Positions 1 through 11,130 of a stretch of DNA of 64,000 bases are shown piece by piece. The position numbers were made by a program, and so were the translations under genes. The DNA is from Sinimarinibacterium arenosum (GTDB taxonomy: Bacteria; Pseudomonadota; Gammaproteobacteria; Nevskiales; Nevskiaceae), in the NCBI RefSeq assembly GCF_005047655.1, contig NZ_SUKF01000002.1, forward strand, positions 124,001 through 188,000. Reading direction: 5' to 3'. The notes beneath the pieces are model-generated. The model worked only from the letters and a program-made list of their open reading frames with translations, was not told the DNA's origin and did not search any database. Within the stretch, counting starts at the first letter, position 1. The number at the start of each line of letters is the position of its first letter.

Positions 1-862
1 GCTCGCCATCGCAGGTCAGGGCACGCGGATTCAGCACATCGGCCGATATCGAAAAACTGTCCTGATCCGGGATTCCTGTGGTAATCACCAGCTGGTCGGA
101 TTGCGACGTCACCGTCATTCCGCTGACCGGATCGACCGTTGACGCGGTAACCCGCACGGAAGTGTGCGCGCTGCCGGCAATCACCGAGGTGCTGGCCTGT
201 CCGTTAACGTCAGTCACCGCGCTGCTCGTCGAAAGCCGGGTACCGCCGACCGTGGAGTTCAGCGCAAAGGCCACCGTGCGGTTCGGCAGCGGATCGCCCA
301 CCAGATCGGTCAGCTTGAAGACCACACGCGACTGTTGCGGCAGCGGGCTGCCGGTCATGCCAATGATCTGGGGCTCGGCCGAAACGAACTGAAGACCACC
401 CGCCTGCGCCTCCTCGACCGTCACGGTCCCGGTGGCCTGCAGGGTTTCGTCGCCGACGATCACGTAAGCCGTGATCTTGTCCGCACCGGAACATCCTTTC
501 GCGGTGTACGTGACGATCGCGGTCCCTTCGGTCGTCGAGATCGGGTCGGCCGGGTCCAGCGTCGCCTTGCCGCCGGCGATACAGACCGAGCTGAAGGCGA
601 TATTCGCTGTCGTTCCGAAAGCCAGCTTGCCATCGTTGCCGACGACATCGACCTGCAGCGTGGTCGAACCACCCGCAGACAGATTCGCAACCGATATCTT
701 GACCTTGCCGTTGCTGAAGCCGCCGCCGGTCTTGATGTATCCGACGCGGACACCAGAGTTCGTTCCGAAGGTCGCCTCGCCGCCACAGGCCACCAGCCCC
801 GTCAGCAGACACAACGCCGCAGCACGGCCGATCAAACGTGAAATGGAATGCCTGTTGCCCAT
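1..862 (-). CDS. Ig-like-repeat lipoprotein, N-terminal part (cut by window edge)
   Basis: The reading frame opens at an ATG at 862 on the minus strand and stays open to base 1, so about 287 codons of the N-terminal part are visible. The first 26 residues are a lipoprotein signal: a basic N-region, a hydrophobic stretch and a lipobox Leu-Val-Ala-Cys with the lipidated Cys at residue 26, followed by Gly-Gly. The rest is rich in Thr, Val, Ser and Gly and contains phrases typical of bacterial Ig-like (Big_1/invasin-type) domains, such as VVFKLTDLVGDPLPNRTVAF and a following VNGQAST stretch, in at least two repeats. I infer a surface or periplasmic lipoprotein of adhesin-like architecture. No specific function can be named because the C-terminal part is missing. 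Confidence 0.75.
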   Translation of the reverse strand, partial: MGNRHSISRLIGRAAALCLLTGLVACGGEATFGTNSGVRVGYIKTGGGFSNGKVKISVANLSAGGSTTLQVDVVGNDGKLAFGTTANIAFSSVCIAGGKATLDPADPISTTEGTAIVTYTAKGCSGADKITAYVIVGDETLQATGTVTVEEAQAGGLQFVSAEPQIIGMTGSPLPQQSRVVFKLTDLVGDPLPNRTVAFALNSTVGGTRLSTSSAVTDVNGQASTSVIAGSAHTSVRVTASTVDPVSGMTVTSQSDQLVITTGIPDQDSFSISADVLNPRALTCDGE

Positions 863-1004
863 GGTCTCCCGCCTGCCGCGCGCACGACCGCGGCGCTGGT
901 AAAGGTCTTGCCGGATGCTAAACCTGAAATCCAATAAAAATCAAGCAAATCCCAGCGACATTGCAAGCGTCTTCGGAGGTTCAGTCCCATCCATTTGCAA
1001 TGAA

Positions 1005-1080
1005 TGGTGCCCTTGGCAGGAATCGAACCTGCGACCCTCCGCTTAGGAGGCGGATGCTCTATCCACTGAGCTACAAGGGC
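1005..1080 (-). tRNA. tRNA-Arg (anticodon CCU)
   Basis: Read on the minus strand, the 76 bases form a full cloverleaf. The acceptor arm GCCCTTG pairs with CAAGGGC, the D-arm contains TAGCTCAGTGGATAGAGC, the anticodon stem is TCCGC/GCGGA around loop CTCCTAA, and the T-arm contains GGTTCGAATCC. The anticodon CCT reads the AGG arginine codon. The discriminator base is A and the 3' CCA is encoded at 1007-1005. It lies alone between the lipoprotein gene and the ABC transporter genes. Confidence 0.97.
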
Positions 1081-1123
1081 CCGAACCGTCGCATTCGGGC
1101 GCCTATGGTAGTCGATGCTGCCA

Positions 1124-1867
1124 TCAACTTTTCAGCACCTGCCCGAGAAATGCACGCAGACGCGGATGAGCGGTATCGCCGAAGAAGCCATCCGGTGTAT
1201 CGGCATAGCCGATTTCCCCACCCTCCATGAAAATCACGCGATCGGCAACGGCGCGCGCAAAGCCCATTTCATGCGTGACCACGCACATGGTCATGCCTTC
1301 AGCCGCCAGATCTTTCATGACGTCGAGCACTTCATTGACCTTTTCCGGATCCAGCGCGCTGGTCGGCTCGTCGAACAGCATCACCGCCGGATTCATCGCC
1401 AATGCGCGAGCGATCGCCACGCGCTGTTGCTGGCCGCCGGACAGCTGCGCCGGATGACAATCGCACTTGTCGCGCAACCCGACCTTGTCCAGTAGGGCCA
1501 GCGCGCGGGAGTGCAATTCCTCACGCTGCGCTTTCGATACCGCCCGCGGCGCCAGCATCAGGTTTTCCAGCACAGTCTTGTGCGGAAACAGATTGAACGA
1601 CTGGAACACCATGCCGACCTGGGCACGCAGACGGTTCAGATCCGTCCGCGGCGCATGCACCGAATGACCCAGCACGAAGACCTCGCCCGCGCTGATCGGC
1701 TCCAGTGCGTTCAGGGTCCGCAGCAGCGTCGATTTGCCGGAGCCACTGGGCCCGACGATACAGATGACCTCACCGCGCTCGACGCTGAGCGAGACATTCT
1801 TCAGCGCCTGCAAGCCGTTGGGATAGACCTTGCTGACCCCGCGCACGTCGATCAAGGGTTCAGTCAT
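1124..1867 (-). CDS. Polar amino-acid ABC transporter, ATP-binding subunit
   Basis: This 247-residue protein is the cytoplasmic ATPase of an amino-acid importer of the GlnQ/ArtP/HisP class. The Walker A motif GPSGSGKST is near residue 39, followed by a Q-loop ([16 protein letters not shown]), the signature LSGGQQQR, Walker [14 protein letters not shown] and the switch histidine in VVTHEMGF. Length and motif spacing are normal for the family. Its start overlaps the end of the permease gene by 8 bases, so the two are probably translationally coupled. The transporter is divergent from an arginine catabolic cluster, so arginine or a related amino acid is a reasonable substrate guess, but sequence alone does not fix it. 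Confidence 0.93.
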   Translation of the reverse strand: MTEPLIDVRGVSKVYPNGLQALKNVSLSVERGEVICIVGPSGSGKSTLLRTLNALEPISAGEVFVLGHSVHAPRTDLNRLRAQVGMVFQSFNLFPHKTVLENLMLAPRAVSKAQREELHSRALALLDKVGLRDKCDCHPAQLSGGQQQRVAIARALAMNPAVMLFDEPTSALDPEKVNEVLDVMKDLAAEGMTMCVVTHEMGFARAVADRVIFMEGGEIGYADTPDGFFGDTAHPRLRAFLGQVLKS

Positions 1868-2807
1868 GCGCCATGCTCCGCTCCAGTCGCCGCACCCACA
1901 GCGACAGCGCTCCAGTCAGCAGCAGGTACATCGCGGCCACGGTGAACCACACTTCGAACGGGCTGAAGGTCGAACTGACGACCTCGCGTCCGGCCTTGGT
2001 CAGATCGGTCAGCGCCATCACCGAGACCAGAGACGAGTCCTTGATCAGATTGATGAACTGCCCGGCCAGTGACGGCAGTGATTTCTTCAGCGCCTGCGGC
2101 AGAATGATGTGGCGCATGGCCTGCACGTAGTTCAGCCCCAAGCTGCGCGCCGCCTCCATCTGACCCCGCGGCACTGCCTCGATGCCGGCACGCACGATTT
2201 CCGCCACATAGGCGCCTGTGAACACGGCCAATGCCGCGACACCGGCGGTGAACGCGGACAGGTTCATCACGGTGCCGACGAAGAAATAGAAGATGAAGAT
2301 CTGCACCAGCAGCGGCGTACCGCGAATGACCTCCACATACGTCGCCGCAGCGGCCCGCGCCGCGGGATTCTGCGCCACCCGGCCAAGGCCGGTAACGACA
2401 CCAATGACCAAAGCGAACAGCAGGGACACGGCTGACAGTTTCAGGGTCAGCCACAGTCCCCAGGTCAAAGGACCGGCACTGATGCCGGCCTTGATCGCCA
2501 GCACATCCCCTTCAAAGACCAGATCGCCATCGCCAACATTGATCCGGTCGAACTCCGCGAACTTGGCCGACTCCGCGGTCCGCAATGCCTGCAGGTGAAT
2601 ACTCTTGCCGTCGTCGGCCAGACTCACGAATCCGTCAAATGGCGCCTGAATTTCCTCGCCATCGAAACTGACGATGTATTGTGGAATCCGCTCCCAATGC
2701 CAGCTGTAGTCGACGCGCTTGCCCGCGATATAAATCCCCGCGCCGAAGGCTGCGAGCAGCAGCACATACAGGGCGATCCAGCTCAGTCGCGACACCTTCG
2801 GAGTCAT
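1860..2807 (-). CDS. Amino-acid ABC transporter permease with a periplasmic insertion
   Basis: This 315-residue inner-membrane protein is the HisM/GlnP-type permease of the transporter. A first membrane helix (about residues 8-28) is followed by roughly 90 polar residues before the usual permease core begins near residue 115 with [20 protein letters not shown]. The core carries the EAA-type loop that contacts the ATPase, with [20 protein letters not shown] around residues 218-237. The inserted segment is glycine- and beta-strand-rich and is absent from the compact 220-residue GlnP proteins; it presumably faces the periplasm. The gene starts 10 bases after the binding-protein stop and overlaps the ATPase gene. 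Confidence 0.92.
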   Translation of the reverse strand: MTPKVSRLSWIALYVLLLAAFGAGIYIAGKRVDYSWHWERIPQYIVSFDGEEIQAPFDGFVSLADDGKSIHLQALRTAESAKFAEFDRINVGDGDLVFEGDVLAIKAGISAGPLTWGLWLTLKLSAVSLLFALVIGVVTGLGRVAQNPAARAAAATYVEVIRGTPLLVQIFIFYFFVGTVMNLSAFTAGVAALAVFTGAYVAEIVRAGIEAVPRGQMEAARSLGLNYVQAMRHIILPQALKKSLPSLAGQFINLIKDSSLVSVMALTDLTKAGREVVSSTFSPFEVWFTVAAMYLLLTGALSLWVRRLERSMAHD

Positions 2808-2817
2808 GCGCCGCGCC

Positions 2818-3633
2818 TCAACCGGTGACGTTCTTCAGCCAGACGGTGTTTTCGAACCACTTCTTGTACAGCGCATCGTAGACGCCATCGTCCCGGATCT
2901 GCCGAAGGAAATTGTTCAGCCAGTTGAGGAAATCCGGATCACCCTTGCGCACCCCCCAACCCAGCGACTCGCGCGTAAATGGCTCCGACAGATGCACGAC
3001 CTGATCGGGAAACTGCGCCGAGTAGACGAGGTTATACGGTTGATCGTAGACAAAGGCATCCGCCCGACCATTGCGCACTTCGATCATGGCGTCGACTTCG
3101 CTTTCGTAATTGTGAATGCGCGCATTGGGAAGGTAGCGCCTAGCAGCGATGTCGCCGGTGGTGCCGAGCTTTGTCGCAATCGTGTACTTCGGATCATTCA
3201 GCTGGGCGTAGTTCGTCACCGTCCCGGCAAGCTTGCGGTTCAGCAGTACGGTCTGGCCGATGACGATGTAGGGATCACTGAAGTTGATCTGCAGATTGCG
3301 TTCCGGCGTGATCGTCATGCCGCCCAGCAGGATGTCGAATTTCTCGGTCAGCAACGCCGGAATGATGCCGTCCCACTGGGTATTGACCAGCTTCAGCTCG
3401 ACCCCCATGGTCTTGGCCATCAACCGTGCCAGGTCGACGTCGAAGCCGATGATGTTGCCCTTCTTGTCGCGCATCTCGAACGGCATGTAGCCCGCTTCGA
3501 GACCGACCCGCAGCTCGCCGCGCTGCAGGATTTCGTGCAGCGTCGATTTTTCCCACAGCGCCTGATCGGACGCCATGACCCAAGACGGCGCAGCCATCGC
3601 GAGCGCCAACAGCGCCCCCAGGATTTTCCTCAT
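2818..3633 (-). CDS. Periplasmic amino-acid-binding protein of the ABC transporter
   Basis: This is a family 3 extracellular solute-binding protein. I place the start at ATG 3633, giving 271 residues, because this leaves a clean signal peptide (MRKILGALLALAMAAPSWVMA, cut before SDQ); a GTG six codons upstream (3651) is the alternative. The mature part has the usual signature GNIIGFDVDLARLMAKTMGV and the ligand-binding stretch GGMTITPERNLQINFSDPY. The aspartate of FVYDQPYNL probably contacts the ligand alpha-amino group, as in related proteins. It is the first gene of a binding protein, permease, ATPase operon and is separated by only about 60 bases from the divergent M20 hydrolase and ast genes. 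Confidence 0.92.
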   Translation of the reverse strand: MRKILGALLALAMAAPSWVMASDQALWEKSTLHEILQRGELRVGLEAGYMPFEMRDKKGNIIGFDVDLARLMAKTMGVELKLVNTQWDGIIPALLTEKFDILLGGMTITPERNLQINFSDPYIVIGQTVLLNRKLAGTVTNYAQLNDPKYTIATKLGTTGDIAARRYLPNARIHNYESEVDAMIEVRNGRADAFVYDQPYNLVYSAQFPDQVVHLSEPFTRESLGWGVRKGDPDFLNWLNNFLRQIRDDGVYDALYKKWFENTVWLKNVTG

Positions 3634-3694
3634 GCGCGGGAAATCGTTCACAAGTCAGGATTAGACTCAGAACATTACAGGCAAGCTGAAAACG

Positions 3695-4909
3695 ATGCGA
3701 GAGGAGTTTCGCCCCTATCTGCAGGCGATCGACGCGCAGCTTCCCGCAATGCGCGACGCCGTGCTGCAGCTGTCGCAACAGAACTCCGGCAGCTATAACG
3801 CCGCCGGTGTGCGCGCGGTTGGCGAGCAGATGCTGCAGCGCTTTGTACCGCTCGGCTGCAGGCACGAATGGATAGAGCTGCCCGCTGCCAAGCTGACCGC
3901 CGAAGACGGCAGCCTGCGTGAGCGCGCTGTCGGTCCCGCACTGCGGTTGCGCCAGCGGCCGCACGCACCGCTGCAGGTCTTTCTTGGCGGCCACCTGGAT
4001 ACCGTGTTCGGCCCGGAGCATCCGTTCCAGCACGCACGGATCGAGAATGACGACACTTTGCACGGACCGGGCGTCGCCGATCTCAAAGGCGGCCTGATGG
4101 TGATGTGGGCCGCGCTGGCCGCGCTGGAACGCAGCCCCTGGCGCGAGCGCATCGGCTGGGAGGTGCTGCTGAACCCGGACGAGGAAATCGGCTCCGCCGG
4201 CTCAGATCCATTGCTGCAGCAGGCCGCCAGGCGCAATCAGTTCGGACTGATCTACGAACCCTCGTTCCCTGACGGCGGTCTGGCATCGGCGCGCAAGGGC
4301 AGCGGCAATTTCGATCTCGTGGTCCATGGCCGCGCTGCCCATGCCGGCCGCAATCCGGAGCTCGGTCGCAACGCCCTGCGCGCTGCCGCCGAGGCGATCC
4401 GCGCGGTCGACAGGCTCAACGGCCAGCGCCAGGGCGTCACCTTCAACCCAGGCTTCGTCCGCGGCGGCGGTGCGCCGAACGTCGTGCCGGATTTATGCGT
4501 CTTCAAATTCAATGTCCGCACCCGGGAACCCGAAGACGCGGCCTGGGTCACGTCACAATTGCAGCAGATCGTGCAGGACATCAGCACCGACGGCATCCGC
4601 ATTGACGTTCGTGGCGGCTTCACGCGACCGCCCAAGGTCGTCGACGCAGGCATGCAGAGACTGATGGATCAGATCGGCGATTGTGGCCGGCAACTCGGCA
4701 TCCACGTGCAATTTTCGCCAACCGGCGGCTGCTGCGACGGCAACAACCTGGCCGCGCACGGCCTGCCGAATCTGGACAATCTCGGCGTAGTCGGCAGCGA
4801 CATCCATTCGGACGGCGAGCGCATGCGAATTTCCAGCCTGAGTGAACGAGCCCAGGTCTCGGCGCTGTTGCTGTTGCGCTACGCGAGCGGAGATCTGTCA
4901 TGGTCCTGA
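3695..4909 (+). CDS. M20-family metallohydrolase (carboxypeptidase G2/ArgE-like)
   Basis: This 404-residue protein is a cytoplasmic M20 zinc peptidase; no signal peptide is seen. The family's metal and catalytic signatures are present in order: GGHLDTVFG (His and catalytic Asp, about residue 98), GPGVADLKGG (bridging Asp), NPDEEIGS (catalytic Glu pair), a dimerisation-domain histidine in GRAAHAGRNP, and a C-terminal SDIHSDGE metal site. The pattern resembles carboxypeptidase G2, acetylornithine deacetylase and succinyl-diaminopimelate desuccinylase, all of which cut amide bonds of N-acylated amino acids. It stands immediately before astA. Because no astE is visible, it could take over release of succinate from succinylglutamate; that is inference. 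Confidence 0.88.
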   Translation: MREEFRPYLQAIDAQLPAMRDAVLQLSQQNSGSYNAAGVRAVGEQMLQRFVPLGCRHEWIELPAAKLTAEDGSLRERAVGPALRLRQRPHAPLQVFLGGHLDTVFGPEHPFQHARIENDDTLHGPGVADLKGGLMVMWAALAALERSPWRERIGWEVLLNPDEEIGSAGSDPLLQQAARRNQFGLIYEPSFPDGGLASARKGSGNFDLVVHGRAAHAGRNPELGRNALRAAAEAIRAVDRLNGQRQGVTFNPGFVRGGGAPNVVPDLCVFKFNVRTREPEDAAWVTSQLQQIVQDISTDGIRIDVRGGFTRPPKVVDAGMQRLMDQIGDCGRQLGIHVQFSPTGGCCDGNNLAAHGLPNLDNLGVVGSDIHSDGERMRISSLSERAQVSALLLLRYASGDLSWS

Positions 4910-4949
4910 ACCTCCACGCGTCACTGATACCTCCAAGGATGCAGGGACA

Positions 4950-5972
4950 ATGAAAGTGATCCGCCCGATTGCGCTGGATGACCTGGACGCCCTGCTGCAG
5001 ATGGCGCGTAACGCCGGCGCCGGCTTCACCTCGCTGCCGCCACAGCGCAACAACCTGCTGAACAAGATCGAGCGCTCGCTGCTGTCCTTTGACGGCGATG
5101 TGCAGCAACCCGGACATCAGCGTTACATGTTCGTGCTGGAAGAAACCGACAGCGGCGAGATCGGTGGCTGCTGTGCGATCGAAGCGGCGTGCGGCCTGGA
5201 CGAACCGTTCTACAACTACCACGTCGGCTTGACCGTGCATGCCAGCAACGAGCTCGGTGTCTATGCGCGTGTTCCGACGCTGTATCTGTCCAACGATCTC
5301 ACCGGCACCAGCGTGCTGTGCTCGCTGTACCTGTGCCCGCATTTCCGCGCCGCGGGCGTCGGCCATCTGCTGTCGAAGTCGCGCTTCCTGTTCATGGCGA
5401 GCTTCATGTCGCGCTTCTCGCACAAGGTCATCGCCGAGATGCGCGGCGTCTCCGATGAACACGGACGCTCGCCGTTCTGGGAAGGTCTGGGACGACATTT
5501 CTTCAACATCGAGTACGAAGCCGCCGAACACATCGTCGGTCAGGGCAACAAGGCCTGCATCGCCGAGCTGATGCCCAAGCATCCGATCTACACGGTGCTG
5601 CTGCCGGAAGAAGCGCAGAGCGTGCTGGGACGCGTGCATTCGCAGACCGCACCAGCGCTGAAGCTGCTGGAACAGGAAGGCTTCCGCTATCAGAACTACA
5701 TCGACATCTTCGACGGCGGCCCGGCGGTCGAGGCGCCAATCGGCGAAATCCGTTCGATTCGCCGATCGCGACTACTGCGGGTGCGCACCGATGCCCATCC
5801 TCCCGATAGCCCGGCAAGCCCGACCTTGATCAGCAACGCCAAGCTGAATGACTTCCGCTGCGCGCTCGCGCCGCTGTCTTCACGCCGGGACCATGCACAC
5901 ATCAGTCGTGAACTGGCAGCCGCGCTCGGCGTCGACAACGATGACATCGTGCGGGTCGCAGCACTGCAATAA
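4950..5972 (+). CDS. astA: Arginine N-succinyltransferase
   Basis: AstA transfers succinate from succinyl-CoA to the alpha-amino group of arginine, the first step of the AST pathway. The protein of 340 residues begins MKVIRPIALDDLDALLQMA, the normal AstA N-terminus, so I start at ATG 4950 rather than at upstream in-frame codons that overlap the M20 gene. It matches the family along its length, including FTSLPPQRNNLLNKIERSL near residue 25, LYLCPHFRAAGVGHLLSKSR (acetyl-CoA-type fold motif) and FRYQNYIDIFDGGP near residue 245. It is followed after 36 bases by astD and then astB. Confidence 0.95.
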   Translation: MKVIRPIALDDLDALLQMARNAGAGFTSLPPQRNNLLNKIERSLLSFDGDVQQPGHQRYMFVLEETDSGEIGGCCAIEAACGLDEPFYNYHVGLTVHASNELGVYARVPTLYLSNDLTGTSVLCSLYLCPHFRAAGVGHLLSKSRFLFMASFMSRFSHKVIAEMRGVSDEHGRSPFWEGLGRHFFNIEYEAAEHIVGQGNKACIAELMPKHPIYTVLLPEEAQSVLGRVHSQTAPALKLLEQEGFRYQNYIDIFDGGPAVEAPIGEIRSIRRSRLLRVRTDAHPPDSPASPTLISNAKLNDFRCALAPLSSRRDHAHISRELAAALGVDNDDIVRVAALQ

Positions 5973-7478
<1,506 letters not shown>

Positions 7479-7490
7479 TGAGGGGACGGC

Positions 7491-8849
7491 ATGGGGGCAG
7501 TCAAACTCAGCGGCACGCAGGAGGCGAACTTCGACGGTCTGGTCGGACCGACGCATAACTACGCCGGCCTGTCGTTTGGCAATGTCGCGTCGGCGCGCAG
7601 CGCCGAGCGCCCGTCGAATCCGCGCGAGGCCGTCATCCAGGGCCTGAAGAAGATGCGCAAGATGCGCGATCTGGGCCTGCACCAGGGCGTGCTGCCCCCT
7701 CAGGAACGCCCCTATCTGCCGCTGCTGCGGCGACTGGGCTTTTCCGGCACCGATGCGCAGATCCTCGACAAGGTGCGTCAACAGTCACCCGCGCTACTGG
7801 CCAGCGCCAGCTCGGCGTCCGCGATGTGGACCGCCAACGCGGCGACCGTGTCGCCCGCCGCCGACACCGGCGACGGCCGCGTGCACTTCACGCCGGCGAA
7901 CCTGTGCACGCACCTGCACCGGGCGATCGAGACCGAAACCACCGCGCGGATACTCAAGGCGGTCTTCCCGGACCCGAGCCATTTCGTGCATCACCCGGCC
8001 CTGCCGTCCACGCCCATGCTCGGCGACGAGGGGGCGGCCAACCACACGCGCCTGTGCGCGGACTACGACGAACCCGGCCTGGAGCTGTTCGTGTACGGCC
8101 GCGACGCCGACGACCAGCCCGGACCGCAGCGCTATCCGGCGCGGCAGACGCGCACCGCCAGCGAAGCGCTGATCCGCATGCACGAACTGCCACGCAACCG
8201 TGCACTGCTGGTGCAGCAGCACCCGGACGCGATCGACCAGGGCGTGTTTCACAATGACGTCATCGCTGTCGGCAATCGCGAAGTGCTGCTGTTCCACGAA
8301 CAGGCCTTCGTCGACTCGAAACAGATGCGCAGCTGGATCAGCACCCATTTTCGCGGCCGCCGTCGTCCGGTCTTTATCGAGGTGCCCGAAGCCGAGCTGA
8401 GCGTGCGCGATGCCGTCGACGCCTATCTGTTCAACTCTCAACTGATATGCACCGCCGACGATTCAATGCGGATGATCGTCGCGCGCGAATGCCGCGACCA
8501 TCCCCGCGCCTGGGCGACGGTGCAGAAGATCATTGACGATGCGGCCAACCCGATCGCCGGCGTTGACGTCCTCGATCTGCGCCAGTCGATGAACAACGGT
8601 GGCGGGCCGGCCTGCCTGCGCCTGCGCGTGGTGCTCAGCGAAGACGCGCGTGCCGCGGTCAGCCCCGGCAGCTGGCTGACCAGCAAGCGCTATACCGATC
8701 TGCTGGCCTGGGCCGAGAAGCACTACCGCGAGCACCTGACCCTGGACGACCTGGCCGATCCGCAGCTGCTGGAGGAAAGCCGGACCGCGCTGGACGCGCT
8801 GACGCGCATTCTCAATCTCGGCAGCATCTACGACTTTCAACGCAACTGA
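7491..8849 (+). CDS. astB: N-succinylarginine dihydrolase
   Basis: AstB hydrolyses succinylarginine to succinylornithine, ammonia and carbon dioxide. The 452-residue protein has the family N-terminus [18 protein letters not shown] at about residue 14, conserved [19 protein letters not shown] near residue 165, a [14 protein letters not shown] segment containing the catalytic histidine region, and Cys375 in [10 protein letters not shown] as the predicted nucleophile. The length is normal. The gene begins 12 bases after astD, and elaA follows after only 5 bases, so one transcript is likely. Confidence 0.95.
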   Translation: MGAVKLSGTQEANFDGLVGPTHNYAGLSFGNVASARSAERPSNPREAVIQGLKKMRKMRDLGLHQGVLPPQERPYLPLLRRLGFSGTDAQILDKVRQQSPALLASASSASAMWTANAATVSPAADTGDGRVHFTPANLCTHLHRAIETETTARILKAVFPDPSHFVHHPALPSTPMLGDEGAANHTRLCADYDEPGLELFVYGRDADDQPGPQRYPARQTRTASEALIRMHELPRNRALLVQQHPDAIDQGVFHNDVIAVGNREVLLFHEQAFVDSKQMRSWISTHFRGRRRPVFIEVPEAELSVRDAVDAYLFNSQLICTADDSMRMIVARECRDHPRAWATVQKIIDDAANPIAGVDVLDLRQSMNNGGGPACLRLRVVLSEDARAAVSPGSWLTSKRYTDLLAWAEKHYREHLTLDDLADPQLLEESRTALDALTRILNLGSIYDFQRN

Positions 8850-8854
8850 TCCGC

Positions 8855-9313
8855 GTGACCGAAACCATCGAGCTTCAATGGACCCCGTGGGCGCAGTTCA
8901 GCCCGGACCTGCTGTATGCCTGCCTGAAACTGCGTTCCGACATCTTCGTGGTCGAACAGCAGTGCCCCTATTCGGACATGGACGGGCTCGACCCGCAGTG
9001 CGAGCACCTCAGCGCGCGCACCACCGACGGTCGCGTGGACGGCTATCTGCGCCTGCTGCCGCCGGGCCTCAAGTCGGCTACGCCGGCACTGGGCCGGCTG
9101 GTCGTCGCGGCGCCACAGCGCGGCACCGGCCTGGGCCGGCGCCTGATGCTGGAGGGCCTGCGCCACTGCGCACTCCGCTACCCGGGCCAGTCGGTATTCC
9201 TGTCGGGCCAGCAGCACCTGCAGGCGTTCTATGCCTCGCTGGGCTTCGCGCCGATCTCGGACCCCTACCTGGAAGACGACATTCCCCATGTCGACATGCT
9301 GCTGACGCGCTGA
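8855..9313 (+). CDS. ElaA-like GNAT N-acetyltransferase
   Basis: This 152-residue protein belongs to the ElaA branch of GNAT acetyltransferases, whose in vivo substrate is not established. Recognition rests on the N-terminal LYACLKLRSDIFVVEQQCPY and the following DMDGLDPQCEHL, with the acetyl-CoA-binding loop VVAAPQRGTGLGRRLM in the middle and a C-terminal ASLGFAPISDPYLEDDIPH. The start is a GTG at 8855, 5 bases after the astB stop. It is probably cotranscribed with astB, though a promoter for the next gene lies just after its end. Confidence 0.85.
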   Translation: MTETIELQWTPWAQFSPDLLYACLKLRSDIFVVEQQCPYSDMDGLDPQCEHLSARTTDGRVDGYLRLLPPGLKSATPALGRLVVAAPQRGTGLGRRLMLEGLRHCALRYPGQSVFLSGQQHLQAFYASLGFAPISDPYLEDDIPHVDMLLTR

Positions 9314-9323
9314 GGCGAGCCGG

Positions 9324-9329
9324 TATACT
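9324..9329 (+). promoter_or_regulatory. Putative -10 element for exeA-gspB
   Basis: TATACT at 9324-9329 is a 5/6 match to the sigma70 -10 box. A weak -35 candidate, CTGACG at 9302-9307, lies 16 bases upstream, inside the end of the elaA gene. The predicted start of transcription is about 40 bases before the GTG of exeA. The -35 match is poor, so this is tentative. Confidence 0.4.
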
Positions 9330-9375
9330 CGCCCGCAGTCCATTCGCCACGCGACCACAAGGCTCGACACCCACC

Positions 9376-11130
9376 GTGTACGCAGAGCATTTCCGCCTTC
9401 GCGAGATGCCGTTTTCGATCACCCCGGATCCGGCGTATCTCTACATGTCCCCGCGCCATCAGGAGGCGTTGGGACATCTGCTGTTCGGCACCGGCCAGTA
9501 CGGCGGTTTCGTCCAGCTCACTGGCGAGGTCGGCACCGGCAAGACCACGATCGTGCGGGCACTGCTCGCGCAGCATCTGCCGGACGTCGAGGTCGCGCTG
9601 ATCCACAATCCGCGCCAGGGCGAGCTGGAGTTCGTGCATACGATCTGCGACGAACTGCACGTGCCCTACTCGGACCAGAACGCGACACTCAAGGGTCTGG
9701 TCGATGCGCTCAACGCGCATCTGCTGAAAGTTCATGCCGCCGGGCGGCGCACCGTCCTGATCATCGACGAAGCGCAGAACCTGCAGCCGTCGGTCCTCGA
9801 GCAGGTGCGCCTGCTGACGAATCTGGAGACGCCGAAGGAAAAGCTGCTGCGCATCATCCTGGTCGGCCAGCCGGAGCTTTCGGCATTGCTGGCACGGCCC
9901 GATCTGCGCCAGCTGTCCAGCCGCATCACCGCGCGCTACCACCTGATGCCGCTGAGTCCGGCGGAAACCCGCGAGTACATCGAACATCGCCTGCAGATTG
10001 CCGGCGCGCGCACGCAGATCTTCATGCCCAAGGCGCTGGCGCTGGTTCACCGCTACTCGCAAGGCATTCCGCGGCTGATCAACATCATCTGCGACCGCGC
10101 GCTGCTGGGCGCTTATGCAGCGCAGAGCTTTGTCGTCACGCCGGAAATGATTCGCACCGCCGCGCGCGAGGTGATGGGCGAGCTGCCCCATGTATTCGAT
10201 CCCAAGGCGCATATCCGCTGGCGCATCATCGAAACCGGCTGGCTACTGGCTCTGGTGGTCTGCACGATGCTGTTTGCCACCACCTTCTGGCCCCGGGCAG
10301 AAACTCAGCCGGCCGCAAGCAGCGAAGCCGCTGTCCCTGCGGCGGCCACGACCGCCGCGCTGCCCATCGAAACCGCTCCCGTTCCCGAACACGATCCGGC
10401 AGCAGACACTCCGAACCAACCGGAGGCTGAGCCCGACAAGGTTGAACTGCTGCCGGCCACCGTTGAACCCGTGCCCGAAGCCACGCTGCCGGTACAACAG
10501 CAGCGCGGACTCCCGGTCACTTCCGTTGATGAGCTGGCACGCGCTGCGCAACCACTGGCCGTCGTGATGTCCCGCCTGACCCACCTGTGGAGCGCGGCGT
10601 CGATTCGCGATCTCGGCACCGATTTGTGCGATGCACTGCACACCCAGGGGCTGGAGTGCTTCCGCACACGCGGCGACTGGGATGCGCTGTATCAGGTTGA
10701 TCGTCCCGCCGTGATCACGCTGAAGTTGCCCGGCGGCGAAATCCGCTACTTTCTGCTGCAGTCACTGGGCAAGACTTACGCAATTCTCGAGACCGCCGAG
10801 GGTGCCAAGCGCGTGCCGATCAGCGAGCTGACGCCGCTGTGGACCGGCGAGTATCTGGTGCTCTGGCGTCGCGAGACGCACAAGACCACGCTGTATTCCA
10901 GTGATTCGGGTCCGGATGTCGAATGGCTGCAGCAGCGCCTGAACGAACTCGGGTTTCTTGACCCCGGCGCAGACGCGCCGGGTCGCTACAGCGCGGCGCT
11001 GGACGCCGCAGTCCGACGCTTTCAACAGGAGCGTGGTCTGACCGCGGACGGCGTGGTCGGCACTCGCACCCTGATCGAGCTGGGCGATGAACAGCCCGAC
11101 ACTCCACGACTGACCTCGGGGCTGGAATGA
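9376..11130 (+). CDS. exeA: ExeA/GspA-type AAA ATPase with C-terminal peptidoglycan-binding domain
   Basis: ExeA/GspA is an inner-membrane ATPase which, with GspB, helps pass the type II secretion secretin through peptidoglycan. The GTG start at 9376 gives 584 residues beginning MYAEHFRLREMPFSITPDP, the typical ExeA N-terminus; longer in-frame extensions only read through elaA in another frame. The N-terminal AAA domain has Walker A GEVGTGKTT (Lys56) and Walker B TVLIIDEAQNL. One membrane helix lies near residues 283-303, followed by an Ala/Pro/Glu-rich linker, a C39-peptidase-like region and a C-terminal peptidoglycan-binding domain (about 510-570, with FQQERGLTADGVVGTRTL). The gene overlaps gspB by 4 bases. 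Confidence 0.92.
   Translation: MYAEHFRLREMPFSITPDPAYLYMSPRHQEALGHLLFGTGQYGGFVQLTGEVGTGKTTIVRALLAQHLPDVEVALIHNPRQGELEFVHTICDELHVPYSDQNATLKGLVDALNAHLLKVHAAGRRTVLIIDEAQNLQPSVLEQVRLLTNLETPKEKLLRIILVGQPELSALLARPDLRQLSSRITARYHLMPLSPAETREYIEHRLQIAGARTQIFMPKALALVHRYSQGIPRLINIICDRALLGAYAAQSFVVTPEMIRTAAREVMGELPHVFDPKAHIRWRIIETGWLLALVVCTMLFATTFWPRAETQPAASSEAAVPAAATTAALPIETAPVPEHDPAADTPNQPEAEPDKVELLPATVEPVPEATLPVQQQRGLPVTSVDELARAAQPLAVVMSRLTHLWSAASIRDLGTDLCDALHTQGLECFRTRGDWDALYQVDRPAVITLKLPGGEIRYFLLQSLGKTYAILETAEGAKRVPISELTPLWTGEYLVLWRRETHKTTLYSSDSGPDVEWLQQRLNELGFLDPGADAPGRYSAALDAAVRRFQQERGLTADGVVGTRTLIELGDEQPDTPRLTSGLE

Noticed and set aside
961-1230. Small plus-strand gene overlapping the tRNA
   Set aside because: It spans tRNA-Arg on the other strand and has no ribosome site or recognisable product.
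8878-9375. Longer N-terminus for the ExeA protein
   Set aside because: The in-frame extension reads through elaA in a different frame and has composition of a shadow frame. The GTG at 9376 gives the family N-terminus.
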